From NCBI GenBank assembly GCA_905250075.1, contig CAJNOP010000034.1, positions 1,641,276-1,705,275 of the forward strand: 64,000 nucleotides of DNA. The letters run 5' to 3'. The stretch comes from Rotaria sp. Silwood1 (taxonomy: Eukaryota > Rotifera > Eurotatoria > Philodinida > Philodinidae). Positions 1 through 23,242 of the stretch are shown piece after piece. Every line of letters starts with the position of its first letter. The stretch's first letter is position 1. The notes beneath the pieces were generated by a model that saw only the letters and a list, made by a program, of their open reading frames with translations, was not told the origin of the DNA and ran no database searches. A program made the position numbers and the translations under genes.

Positions 1-396
1 CCGAAAAGAATGTCCATTTATCAAGATAGTGAATTTTCAACAAATAGTAGCTTAACCCTGATATGTTACAAATATCGAAGTTACTTGAAAATTTAATATC
101 TTAACACTGAAGGAACATTGTTTTCAGCAAAAATTTTTACAATATTCTAACAGTCCTTTTTATGAACAAAACTACAGATCGAAATTCAGCTTTGTTGGTT
201 TTTGAATAGATACCTGAAAATTGGTCGAAAAATACATTAAAACAGTCATAACTCAGCTCCAGATGTTCATAGATGCAAACGCTTTAAAGCCTTGTCTAGT
301 CTTACTGTCATATGCTTGAGTACTGACTATGTGTTCAAAAGGCAGCGTTACAACTCGGATAGTTTTCTAGTTAGTAAAAAAGATAATTTAATTTAG
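1..396. other. no coding exon recognised; probably intron
   Basis: No open frame of note and no recognisable repeat is seen here. The stretch ends in a T-rich AG directly before the first coding exon of the EML-like gene, so it is most simply the 3' part of an intron whose start lies left of the window. Confidence 0.5.
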
Positions 397-10879
<10,483 letters not shown>

Positions 10880-11003
10880 TTATATATTTAATTATAAACT
10901 AACATATCTGTTTAGTTACGCTTAACATGTTTAGCTTCTTTTCTTTGTAATTATCTGTGCTTATTGTAATTAAATTATGTTTTAGATATTAAAAAAAAAA
11001 CTA
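10880..11003 (+). promoter_or_regulatory. short intercistronic gap with candidate trans-splice acceptor
   Basis: Only 124 bp separate two genes on the same strand. About 18 bases before the downstream ATG is TTATGTTTTAG, a pyrimidine-rich AG like a splice acceptor, with no room for an upstream cis exon of its own. In an animal with spliced-leader trans-splicing (reported for rotifers) this would be the leader attachment site of an operon-like pair. Confidence 0.35.
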
Positions 11004-13734
11004 ATGAATCATACTGAACATCCATCTCTTGTATCTAATTATCAATTTCCTCGTTGGTCAACAACAACATCACGACCACATTCAACTTTATCATCAAAAG
11101 ATACTGCCAACGATATCTATCAATTAGGTATTGATAATCGAAATGAATTTCAAAAATCTGATTTATCAACCACAAAACGAATTATTCAACATCATGTACG
11201 TATTCCAACAAGTGCAAGATATATTTCACCTCCACCTATTGATCAATCAAATTCTACACCTCATCATAATACAACATTAGATCGTTCGTCACCAACATCA
11301 ATGGGTTCACGTTATTATCGTTCAATACCTGTACGAATGAAATCAACTGCATTAACAGTTCCAATATCAAAAGGTAAAGAAGAACGATCATTTCAAAATT
11401 TTCCAAAACAAACTCATGAAAAACGAAAAATAACACATGAAAGAAAACGAAAAAAACAGCAAGCACAAACATTAGCTGAAAAATATGCAGATACAGAAAG
11501 ATGGTTTCAATTAAGAACATCATTAGCAGAACTTAAACGTCTTGCTACAACACAAGAAATTATTGTCGATCCAACTACATCCATTTTTAATTGTGATGGA
11601 CATTCATTTGCAACACTTAAACAAATTATTGCTCAACAACAAGAAGATAAAAAAGCATCTAGGTTAAAATCGGACTTAGGTACATTTTTTTTAATTTTAT
11701 TTATATTTAAATTCGTATTCAACTATTTCAAAGACTATTTTCAATTATTAAGGATAGCAAAAGTATTGTTTAGTTATTACAACATGAAAAATTGTAACTA
11801 TGTAATGTAAGTTGAAATGAATGAGCTCAACCACATGTTTTCTTGTTTCCGATTTAGAAGATATTTAATTTTGATAACAAATTTAAGGGAAAATAAAATT
11901 CTTAACCATTGTCTATAAGTTTGAAACAACTTGTTCGTATCATTATGTTAATATCATTCTTATTAATTGCTCAAATAAACATCAACAAAATCAATTGTTT
12001 TAATTTGGGTCACAATTTTATTCCTATAGGAACTTGAAGTTAAATTGAGAACAGAATCAAAACTAGTTTGCTGGTGTCTAGTTCTAATAAAATATTTTCC
12101 GTATTATGAATAATAGTTACATGATCGATTGAAATACATTTGAATCATTCATAAAGAACATCACAATGAAGCAAGAAAGTCAAACGTTTTTGAGCATTCA
12201 GACACTTACTGGAAATATGCTTTTTTTTTCGTACCACTTTCTGTAGAATTTTCAAGCGCAGTTTGTTGTGAAGAATATTTTTAAATAGAAAATGAAATCA
12301 GTGAAAATTTGTGAATTCTTTTAGTGTCTGAAACAAAATAGGACATTGTTTAGTTTATAATTAACAATCAATCTGTACGAAGCATTAGATGACTATATAA
12401 TGATATTTCTTCCAAATTGAAACAGCACAGATGAATGCTAAAGCATTAACTACAACCAGAAAAAAGTATAGTCTTGCTAGTATTAGTGTACATATTAGTA
12501 TGTTAACTCTACATTCTTCCTGTTGCGTACTTCTTTCTTTGATCTTAAAATTTTAATCAAATATTATTTGCTATGCAAACCTCTTATGTTCATCTGCATA
12601 ACTATGAGTGATCGCAGTATTTTATACTTGTTATTGCTATAGAAAACCTTTAGAATCTTGATGACGAAAGATTGCAATTCAAATTATCATTTAAAGAGAA
12701 ATTAAAAAATAATCAAAATTAATTAAATTTTTAATTTGATTTGTTCATGCCTAATAATAGATCTTGTATAGAATTTTGTTTTTATTTAAATAGGTATATC
12801 ATCATCATCATCATTTGGTTCCGCTTTATCTTCTCGTGATTTAAATCGAGGAAGTTTAACAACATCTCATAGTTCATTTCCTCGTCCTCGAACAAGCAAA
12901 CGACCAACAGAAACATATCCACGATTAATTTTCGAACCATTTATTGTTGCATCAAAACCAATACATCCTTCTCTTCTTACTGACATTAATAATTTATCAT
13001 CAAAACAAAAAATAAAATCAACTCGTCCTCGTCCAAATTCAACCATAGCAGTTTTTTCTGGAAAAAGACGTTCTCAATTACTTCTATCTGATCTTTCGAA
13101 TTATGATAATCCTTCAACATCATTAACACCATCTCCACCTCTATTAAAAAATGAACAAGATATATTGCCTCGTAAATTATTAACATCATCATCATCATCA
13201 ACTCGTCCAAGACCTCCATCAACATTTCAATTAACTTCAACAATAAAATTAAAACCTCAACCTCCTCGTTGTCGTAGTGCTACGGATATAAAATCTTCAT
13301 ATTTAACAACTAAAAATTATCCACGTTTTATATTAATTGCTGATGAACAACATCGTATTGAAAGTTGGTATCATCAATATCCATTTATACTTGGTGATGA
13401 TCTATTAACATTATTTGAATCAAAACAATTACAACAAAAATCTACTATATCAGCTTATTTTATTGATGATTTACAAATATCAAAAGCTAATATAACAGCT
13501 AAAACATTTTTACAAGGTAAATCATTTAATATAAATAATGATTGGAAAAAATATGATTTATTATTTATATCAAATAATATTTATCAAAAAATTATTATTT
13601 ATTTACAAACAATATTAAATTTAATTAAATTATCAGGAAAAATTATTAAAATTTATCAAATTAATCATGAAGAAGATTTAAAAAGACAAGTTAAAAATAT
13701 ATGTAAACAATTACAACAAGAAAATATATATTAA
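11004..13734 (+). CDS. unrecognised basic, Ser/Thr/Pro-rich protein (two exons)
   Basis: Exon 1 is 11004-11679 and exon 2 is 12794-13734. The junction restores codon phase (DL-G-ISSSS), with donor GTACAT and acceptor AATAG. The product is about 538 residues. The first half is low-complexity, followed by a basic Glu/Lys-rich, probably helical or coiled-coil stretch (residues about 140-215, THERKRKKQQAQTLAEKYAD). A second low-complexity Ser/Pro segment follows. The last 150 residues look folded, with the text RIESWYHQYPFILGDDLLTL and a Lys/Ile/Asn-rich end. No signal peptide or membrane span. I do not recognise a family. Its position right behind an EML-type gene hints at a shared cytoskeletal or ciliary role, but that is inference. 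The 1.1-kb intron is featureless. Confidence 0.8.
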
Positions 13735-13892
13735 AACTTTTATATACATTTTCCAATTCTCATTCATTTCATCATGTGATATCATTTGTTTGTTTTATTT
13801 ATTGTAATATTTTCGTATATATTTAAATAGAAAAAAAAAAACAAAAAATTAGCAATGAATTTTAGAAGTGAAATATTTAAAAAAAATACTTA

Positions 13893-14512
13893 CGAGGGAA
13901 TATTCTCAGGTGCTAAAAAGCTTTTCAACCGGGGATGTGATAATTAGAGAGGGCATAGCTAGCAGTGATACACCTTAAGTTAGTTCGCGCCCAAGTTGAG
14001 ATTTGGCTGAGATATCGACTTTTTACTAGAATTTGCCTATGGGACCCCATCTTCCCCAAGAAATCAAAGTTTTGAATTTTGAGGTGAGACTTTGCCCATA
14101 TCAAGGCCTCAGCCAGGGTAGTTCATCCACAAAGTTTCAGAATTTTTGGGCTAAGCATTCCCGAGATATGAGTCTGTTAGTATAAACACAGTTTTTTACG
14201 GATATTGCTGTATGCATGGATATTTTGAAAACATTATATCTCGGAAATGCTTAGCCCAAAAATTCTGAAACTTTGTGGATGAACTACCCTAGCTGAGGCC
14301 TTGATATGGGCAAAGTCTCACCTCAAAATTCAAAACTTTGATTTCATGGGGAAGATGGGGTCCCATAGGCAAATTCTAGTAAAAAGTCGATATCTCAGCC
14401 AAATCTCAACTTGGGCGCGAACTAACTTAAGGTGTATCACTGCTAGCTATGCCCTCTCTAATTATCACATCCCCGGTTGAAAAGCTTTTTAGCACCTGGG
14501 AATGTTCCCTCG
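13893..14512. mobile_element. 620-bp foldback element with near-perfect arms (MITE)
   Basis: The two halves are near-perfect inverted copies of about 290 bp, around a loop of about 55 bp near 14200. The ends are CGAGGGAAYATTCYCAGG. Three bases, TTA, flank both sides (13890-13892 and 14513-14515), fitting a 3-bp target duplication of the TWA type seen with PIF/Harbinger elements. A TA duplication cannot be excluded. There is no coding capacity, so it is non-autonomous. Confidence 0.85.
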
Positions 14513-14521
14513 TTAGATAAT

Positions 14522-15628
14522 ATTCATTTATTAATAGTAGTTTGATTTTACTTGATGCAGTAAACAATATATTAAATTATATTTTGATGATTGACCTTGA
14601 TATGGAATTTGAACTCGTTATTAGCAATACAATGTAAACAATATTAGTGCATTGTTCTATTTATTTTTGTTTATAAAAAAAAATGTTCGTTATATATTTA
14701 ACAATACAGATGTTAAGTTTTATATGATTGTTAATGTATTATTTAACCAGGCAGAAGCTGAATACATAGACTTTTGTGTTTTATCAAGATTAGAATCATT
14801 ACTGCACTTTCTTAATTTTGTTCGATGTTGTTCATAATATATTTATAACACGAATGAGTTCAACGTCTACAGAGATTTTGTACTATTATATAGTTGTATA
14901 AGCAGAAAAAAGTTGTCAGGAAGATGAGCAAACTACTCTTATTCAACCGTTTGTGGAGGGGAAGGACCCTGAACACTTCTAGCTCCCATCTAATTGCACC
15001 TCTATTATTAACACTTGATGAAAACATAATTTAATAAAATGTTCGTTAATTTTTCAACTTCTCAAAGAAGCCTGCAAAAATTTGAAAATATCAGTCTCAA
15101 ATCAGAATTTTGTGTTCTTTCTAAATATGGGTTCAATTTTTTTTGTAGGACTTTTGGTTTAGAAGTTATAAGTCAGTCTGTTAGAGATCTATCAATTAAA
15201 TTTAAAAAGACATCAGCGCGCCAGAACTTATCCAACATAGAAGAGAATCTTATTTCAAATACAGCTAATAAAAGAGCAAACATTTCTTTATAAAACGGTA
15301 CGCTAATGATTATTATTCCATGGTAGTTTTTCCAAAGATTTCCTTTATTGTTTAGTCTGAATAATGTGCAAAATAATTCATCTGTAGTCTTGCGATATGT
15401 CATTGTTTCTGTCGATTAATATCTTAAACTGTGTCTATACATCATTAGAAATCATTTGAAAAATTAGAAAAAAAAAAAATTTATTGAAGCATTTTCAAGC
15501 GTGATTATTTGAAAATGAGATCATAAGAAAAAAAAAACAATACGCGTAATGATATGAAGGTTGGTGGTTGTGCTTATATAATCCATCACAAGATTTGTCC
15601 TTCGATCGGTTCTATTCTAATTGAATAT
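14522..15628. other. intergenic, nothing supported
   Basis: It lies between the foldback element and the 3' end of TMEM62. Short open frames (14652-14837, 15039-15293) show no recognisable protein and are AT-rich; I take them as chance. Confidence 0.5.
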
Positions 15629-18600
15629 TTATTTATTTTTAATGATCTTTATTCCAGTTCTTCTACCTGTTACAATAGCTTGTCGATCATCAATTTCAAT
15701 AGTATCTTCACTTATTGAATTGTAATCTTCATTTGTTGTTGATTGAAATTTAAAATCTTCTATTTTTAATCGTTTTGATTTAATATAAAGAAATAATGAA
15801 AATATTGCTAATGTAAAACCAAATGGTGATATTATTAATCCTAATTTATATGATGCTGTTGTTACATATGACCAAAATAAAACGAATAGAACTGCATAAC
15901 CAAATAGAATGTAAACAGTAAATATTCGAACTGTACGATTACAATTAGATTCAGCAAGATCTATGCTTGATTGAAGTTGAATATAACGATAATAACATGA
16001 CGAACATAAACATAATGTAAATGGAATCAAAAATAAAACTAACTTAAAAAAAAAAGAAAGAATTTTACAATTTTTTTTTTTTTTTGTTAGTTAATTTAGT
16101 TACTTGAATAGCTCCCATATATGTTTGCATATCAGGTGGAAGATATATTCCTCTAATAATTGTACCCCAAAGAAAAACAGCACCAAAATAACCATCTGTT
16201 ATATATCCAATATACCATGGACCTTATATCAAAAGAAAAAAAAACATCATTATGATAAATATTTTAGAAACAAAAAAAAAATTCACCAATAAAATGATAC
16301 AATGCTAAACCGATTAATGAATAATAAAATATATCGATCGAACATAGAAGCACCATTCGTAAACGAATTGTATTCCATAGAGTAAAACAAGCACCACAAC
16401 ATTCTGAAAAATACAATTTATTAAAGAAAATTTCAAGATATTTTTGTCAAAATTGATCTTCGATATAATATATGGGATTTTCATGAAACTTTATGTAGAT
16501 ATTTTACTAATACAAATACACTATTAAAAAAAAAAACATTTTTTCCGGCTCTAAACGTTACCATTCAGAAGATTTTCATATGTACAATTTTTTTTGTTCA
16601 ATAGACTTCAATCTGCAGTATATTGACTGCTCTCATTTCAAAGAGAACTCCTAACTGCTTCGCACGAGAAAAGAACTTGTTTTTTAATTTGAATCTTATT
16701 CTAGTCTTAGAAACTTCAAAATCTTAAAGCTTCAAAAACCTTAGAAAATGTTTTCTGAAAAAAATCCATGATTGTTTTGATATTGAAGATCAAAAGTAAT
16801 GTGAATTTATCAAAGAATAGTACTGTTTTTATTTTAACTCTTTTATTAGTCTATTAAATATATTCATTTTTGTCTCAAGTTAGTACATTATCAAGATAAT
16901 GTTTACGTTAAATCAACTGCCTTCGAAGAACACATGTATTTATTTTGCTTTACAGTTTAAAATATTTGTATTCGTTAATCTTAAGACTCATCATAAAATT
17001 GTCTTTTAAACTTATATGAAATATTTGTTTTTCTTTCGATGTATCTAACATTGATTTGAAATAACGAAATAAAAACTTACGTGTCATTCGTTTTGCTCGA
17101 TATCGGAAAAATATTAAGACAGCAATATATACACATAAACCCATAATGATGGAAACAATACCCTATAAAAAAAAAAAGAAAATTTGTTTTTGAAAGAAAA
17201 ATTTTATTTTATTTTACAAAAGTTGGCCAATGAATAAGTAGAATAAGTTTTGATCCAGTAAATGCTGTTATTGTTGTTGTAGCAAGAGAAAATTGATTTT
17301 CAATTTTTATTCTATTATTTTGATTATCGTTAATTTCAATTGATAGTGTATGAAGATGACTATCATTATAAAAACTTGCATTCCATGGTAATACATATAG
17401 ATTTTCATTATCAATTGATTGTATTGCAGTACCCAAAAATTTTGAATCAATCGAAACATTTACATCAACAATTGACCATTTAGAAAAAATAACAATTCTT
17501 TAATGAATCAAAATATTATTTTATAAATCTATAAGATATTTTTCAATTTACCGAATATGTGTACTTTGACTTAAACGATAGAGTGGTTCTCTAGGTGTTT
17601 TAAATTTAGCTGCTTTTGGATTTGATATTACAGCATAAATTGGTTGATCAAAACGAACATCTTCAAATGATAATATACCTGAATCGATTGTTACTATACG
17701 AAACCTTTACACAAAAAGAAAAAGAAAACCAATATTCCTTTAGAATAATAGTGAGATTTTTTTATAGGTGTATTAATAAAAGCTATTAATATTCATATTA
17801 CTAAGAAAATACCTAAATGAATCGATAGCAAAAAATTCAAACTCAATATCTGACTTGACAAACTCTTGCTAACGTCCCATAGCCTATAAAATTGACATAA
17901 TTAGACGAAACATAATAAATATTAAAATCGCGTTAATAGTATATAACTGCTTTTTTTTTTACTAAGCCTATTCTTGTTCATAATTTAGCTATTTGAATAG
18001 TTTTTTAAACATCGTCTGAGTGTTTGTCAGAAATATGAGTGTTATTATGTTTTTCTGAAGAGTCGAATATTACCGTCGATTATCTTTCCAATCTCCTAAT
18101 TCAAGTTCAAGTAACCCATTAGAATGTCGAGCATATAAATGTTTGATACCGGAATGAAGATGACCATTTAAATAAACAATACCATGACGCATTAATTCAT
18201 CAAGTCCATTTGAATACGTAAATGATAAAGGATAATGACCAAAAAATATTGTTGTATTAGAATTTTGAGTTTGTTCAGATAAATTTTTTATATTGTTCAT
18301 TTCTTCCTAAAATAAAAAAAAAAAAAGGAAATCAATGAAACTTAAGAAAGATTTTCTTTTTCTTTTTTCAAATACTTTGGATATATGGCCAAGAAAATTA
18401 AATGGACGACCAGCACCTGGTCTTGGACACATATCAATACCAACAAATGAATAAGTATCATTGTCACTTGTTGTTAATGTATATTGATATGAACCTTTAT
18501 GTAAAACTCCTTGATGAGAATAAATCCTTCAAGAAAAACCATCGTTCAGATAAATTTCAAAAAAAAACAACTCTCAATTCAATACCGATAAAAACTTTTG

Positions 18601-19234
18601 CTTGATTCTGGGTCTGGATCCATAAATGCATCTATTAGTTATTAAAAAAAAAAAATTTTTTTTTTAGTAATTAAAAATCAAAAATAAATTTACCATGGTT
18701 TCCTCTCATATCAAGCCATGCTGTATATTGTGTTACATTAGTTCGATTTAAAATATCTCTATATATAATCCATTCTTGTTCATATTGATCAGATGCAAAA
18801 AATCGATCACGATTATGTGCTAAATCACCTATAGGATATATAAGATTACTTTTTATTAATTTTCTTTTCTTATTAGTAAAATTGTTGTCTATTTTGTTCG
18901 TTATAATAACCTGATACAACAGTGACTTGTGGTTTAATTAATGATTTGATAATTTGATTACAAAATTGTTCAAATTGTTCAGTTCGATCAGCATGACCGA
19001 AATGAGTAATATGTATGTCTGTTACCTAATTCAAACATAGAATTTATTATTTGTTTTGATATATAAATTACAAGAGACAAGTAAAAAAAAAAAAACAATA
19101 ATTACATGAACAAAATAGAATAAATGTTTGCCAGTACTGCCAAGATATTCATTGGATAGTACATCATTTATTGAATTATTTAATTGAATGTGAATAAAAA
19201 ATAGAAATAGAAAGTAGTAAAAAGAAAATAACAT
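15629..19234 (-). CDS. TMEM62: TMEM62-like metallophosphoesterase membrane protein
   Basis: Multi-exon gene read from ATG at 19234 to a stop at 15629. An N-terminal signal or anchor (MLFSFYYFLFLFFIHIQ) is followed by a calcineurin-type metallophosphoesterase domain. Its motifs in order are TDIHITHFGH (about 19020), GDLAHNRD (18825), GNHDAF with the Asp codon split by an intron (18692/18633), GHYPLS (18240) and NGHLH (18168). The text LELELGDWKDNRR matches the TMEM62 family join to a beta-sandwich region. Several membrane spans follow, with FFRYRAKRMTRK after the first, and a short cytosolic tail. The order of parts matches animal TMEM62, whose substrate is not established. Introns are mostly 50-100 bp, with longer ones at about 16.41-17.08 and 17.71-18.07 kb. 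The start codon follows a T-run and AG by 18 bases (see separate entry). Confidence 0.9.
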
Positions 19235-19251
19235 TTTGGAATGATTAAAAT

Positions 19252-19267
19252 CTAAAAAAAAAAAATA
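19252..19267 (-). promoter_or_regulatory. pyrimidine-tract splice acceptor just upstream of TMEM62 start
   Basis: On the minus strand a run of twelve T is followed by AG, 18 bases before the TMEM62 ATG. It may be the acceptor of a 5' UTR intron or a spliced-leader addition site. No upstream exon was recognised. Confidence 0.4.
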
Positions 19268-19694
19268 TTTTAACTTTTTCATTTTATTCGAAACATTAAA
19301 TAATATTTATTTTTTAATATTCATCCTTTATTTTCAATGCACAAAACTGTAACAGATCAAGAACTTTTGAACTGGTGCAGTTAGGTTCAAAAAATCTTTT
19401 GAATCTAATTAGATTATTCGAGTGATTGTTAAACTCTAATTCTTGTATTTTCTAACCGAGTCTTTTCCGACAAACCGAACGTTTTTTTTTTTTTTGAACG
19501 ACGATTCAAATCTGAATTTGATCTTTACCAAAAAAGTTTAGATCAAATAACAGAGTTTCTGTATTAGTGAATCGATTCTTCATTGGCTTACTTCTCTTTT
19601 TCTCTCTCTCTGAGATATATTCTCTAAACGAGCAAATATTAACGGTACTCTCCAAATATTCTCAACGTTTAAATATAATCATAATTTTGTTATA

Positions 19695-20015
19695 TTGATT
19701 ATTTGCACTATAATGATCTTTCGTTCGATATTCGCATTTACTTTCATTATAACTCTTTTTGTTCATGCAATAAATCCTTCATATCTTCAAGAACATTATT
19801 ATAAAGAATTGTTAATTCCCAGTATTATTGGTTTTGATTATCAAATTTTACCTGTTGCGAATAAACAACATGGTAATGGCAAAGAAATTACTGATGATTA
19901 TTTTTTAAGATGTAATATATTTCGAAATTTTCATTTAAGTCCATTATGGTTATCGCGTCGAACACGTACAAATCGTTTTTATGGAAGACCATTATGGATT
20001 TCTCGAACTGGATGA
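19695..20015 (+). CDS. small secreted protein, candidate neuropeptide or hormone precursor
   Basis: Single-exon frame of up to 106 residues. Either of two Met codons (19695 or 19713) starts a good signal peptide; the second gives MIFRSIFAFTFIITLFVHA. The mature part is short, with one Cys, and ends in a basic region with the near-duplicate texts SPLWLSRR and RPLWISRTG around NRFYGR. Dibasic sites plus Gly-Arg would suit prohormone cleavage and C-terminal amidation. It lies head to head with TMEM62, 460 bp away, so a shared promoter region is possible. I do not recognise a named peptide family. A short secreted non-hormone protein is the alternative. Expression is unproven. Confidence 0.5.
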   Translation: MIICTIMIFRSIFAFTFIITLFVHAINPSYLQEHYYKELLIPSIIGFDYQILPVANKQHGNGKEITDDYFLRCNIFRNFHLSPLWLSRRTRTNRFYGRPLWISRTG

Positions 20016-22500
20016 TAAAAAGAACTATTTTTTTTTTCTTTTGATTAAATAGAATATCCGATGTTGTTGTTCGTCGTTTGTCTTGTTGGTCTTTATAAAT
20101 TAAAAAAAAAAATAATAGATAAAGAAAATGATGTGACAATTTGGATGTAAATAAAAATTTAGTTAACAGTTTTATATGAAATATATGCTGATGGATTATA
20201 AGAAAATTATATTCAATTAAAATACAATCAGAATAATGATGAAAAATTTTGGTCTTAGATTTAATATAATAATGACATATTTACTCGAACATGTTCTCAA
20301 AATATCAACAATAATTCAATAAAAATGTTTATTTTTGAGTAACAACATGAGAACGATATGCTCGAGCAACTGACTGGTGCAAATTGTATTACATCATTAC
20401 TCAACCCATGAAACTAGTGATAGTCTGGTATTGAATAGATATCATTTGCATAGAGTTAGAGATTTTTTAATGATGAAAAATATATTTTAAAGAAAAATAA
20501 ATGAATCGGATAATTTGAAACATTCAACATATGGTGACATCTATCATGATCATTTATACTCTCTTTAATGCTTCCAGATTTTCATCTCAGCTTCGTTCGT
20601 TTTTATTCCCGAAGGTTAGATTTGCTTCATTATTTGAGTTTGAGCGACCGGAAAAGTATAATTAAGTAGTGAACGAAAATTATCTGATCTATGATTATTA
20701 GTACAAAGTATTGAAAGTAACTGAGTTATATTGTTGTAGTTACTATTCTTATTCTAGACTATTATTAACATTCATTTCTCTTCATAATAAATGAGCAACC
20801 GTATATATTTATTATTCAATTGATACTTTCTCTTGAGCGTTACGTACTATAAAAAAAAATAGAATATTTGTTGGTAATACGTTATCATCTCTTTTCGAAG
20901 TGAAGCTTTACGTAAGAGAAATGAATGAACTTAGTTTGAAAGAAGTTAATGATGTGTTATGTGTTGATGCTTACAGTGTGATTTATCCAAAGGATATAAG
21001 AGAGTTTTATGATGATATACTTCGTTTTGATAAAGATTCAATAACTTATTGATTGTGCATATCTCTTATTCAATACCTATTTAAACCTTAGAACTATTTA
21101 ATAATTTCTAAAACTAATTAATGAATATTTGTAGCTATGTATTATGTATTCATAGCTATTTAATAAAATACTTAGCCACTTATTTATCTATTTTATTTGT
21201 TTCAACCAAGAAGCGCCAACATTACAAATATTTCGATGAACGGCTATTCAACCTCAAGCACTAGTTTATAAATATTCATAGCTATTTAAATGTCATTTGA
21301 CTACTTAATAATTGTAGTTATTTTTTTCTTGAGCAAAGAAATTAAAGTTTGAACATTTCTAAATGAGTAAGAAGCAAGAGTATTATGGAATTGTTATTTT
21401 GAATTGAGAACTGTTGAAGTTATATGTTGAATATTTAAATTGAGACCTGCAAAAATTAGTTTGGAGATGTTTTGAAAACGATGTATTAGTTAGAGCTGAA
21501 GAATATGAAATAAAAATATTAAAAAAACAAAAAAAATGTATTAACCAATTTTTGTACGCACAGCATATTTGCTGTTGTTTTATCTTTTAATAACAATATT
21601 GAACTAATACAGTACGGATGACAACCTTGACGTAGTCCTTCGAGGGTTTTCAAGTTTTTGACTACGGTGTGAAGCATTGTATAGTAATTTCTATACTTTC
21701 TCGTTACAAAGTTATGTGTTTCTGTATGATCAATTTTATTTTGAAACTTCGATAGGAAGTTTCATTCGTTCTCAATGCACCTCGCAAAACGACGGTATTG
21801 AATTGAGAACTGTACTTATATGTCAAAAACATGAAAACGAGTTCCAGCAGCAACAATGATTAGATTGAGTGTTATTGTCAAAATCTACATCCTTCATTCA
21901 AAAGTTGTATAATTTTACAAACCTCAAGTATCTATAATTTAAAAAGAAGACAAAAAAATGAACAAAATATCGCTATTCTAGCTGAATCTAACATAAAAAT
22001 AACAGAAATTTTTCTTGAAGTGTGCTATAGTTATCGCTACAAATACCTGTGATATTTGGCCATGAGGAAACACCTTTAAATGACCATACTTCTTAGAATT
22101 TTCGACTATCAGAACCAACGTGGAATAAACGACAGGCAAAGTTATTAGAAAAAAATGTTTGAAGCTTCGAACATTGGAAATCTTTGAAAACTCATTTCTA
22201 TGTGAAACTCGCATTATCTGAAAGAACAAGACGATTTAGGATTTTACGAGTTTGAAATATCATCGAATAGTCAAGTCTTTTGCTTTTAAATGCGTTCTTT
22301 GCAATTGAAATCTCAAAATTTCACTTTTCTTTTCAAACAATGAAGTCGTTTTCAGCACCTACTCTGTGGTAAAGACGGAAAAAGCAGCATTTCAGTTTCG
22401 AATTCTATTACTTTTCGTATCTATGTAGGTGTTGACTTCGACATGCATATAAAGTCACTTCTTGTCTCATTCAGAGAACGTGTAGTTCAGGAATTTCTGA
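20016..22500. other. intergenic, no gene recognised
   Basis: AT-rich sequence with short chance frames only. Around 21060-21300 a loose repetition of the word TAGCTATTTAA occurs, without a clear unit. Confidence 0.5.
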
Positions 22501-22568
22501 TATTACTGTCATTGATATGGCTTTCATTGGCGGCAAGTAGAGTAGAAAGCGATATAAGCTACTAATCA

Positions 22569-23242
22569 ATGGTTATCAACGACAATTGGCTAGTGCAGCG
22601 CTACTGGCCGGCTCCTTCGACATTGGATGTGTGTGCGTGTAGTGTGGCGTTCAATTGTTCAGATCGCACTTGGTTCAGTGATCAATTTCTGTGCCAACAT
22701 GGAAACAATTGTATAGCAAGTACCGTCATCTGGAGCGTACTTGTACTAGATCGTGCATTCACTAGTATCGAAACTGTTTTGAAGCACGATTTGTGCTGCT
22801 TCTTCAATCATACCCGTATTGATACTATGTTTCTGATGTACAATATTGACATACCCAAGCGTCTCTCATTGCCAGAAGCTACTCTTGCCATCACTGCTCT
22901 AAACAGCTCGAACACAACGTGTTTTTCACCTGCCAACATCCTCGAAACATTCTTTAATCAACTCATGATAGAGGAATGAGAAATCAACGTTATTTTTAAT
23001 GAGTACTATAACACTTGTGCCCCTGTTATCTCCACTTACACATGCACTCAGAAGTTGGAGATCTTTTATGTCATTCCTACAATTACAGACATGTTTGGCG
23101 AGCTTATTGTCACTCTACGACTTTTCGTCCTGGTTTCGGCAGCTGGCGCAAAGGACTTTCGAATACAATCGATGAAGAACCTTTTAAACGTTCAAGTGAA
23201 AGTCAATCGAATGTGGGCGTGGGTGCAGAGCTTCTCTTGATA
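22569..23242 (+). pseudogene. decayed Cys-rich membrane protein with in-frame TGA
   Basis: GC is higher here than in the flanks. An open frame from 22569 stops at a TGA (22977-22979) after NQLMIEE. The same frame continues directly with EINVIFNEYYNTCAP and a hydrophobic segment, FYVIPTITDMFGELIVTLRL, to about 23240. Text such as LKHDLCCFFNHT and NQLMIEE, then an NEYYNTCAP-like Cys motif and a terminal membrane span, recalls from memory a large uncharacterised family of bdelloid membrane proteins; this is a resemblance, not a search result. The TGA probably replaces a Trp codon. The 5' part is missing or frameshifted, as another frame just upstream reads LLINGYQRQLASAALLAGSF. Confidence 0.45.
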
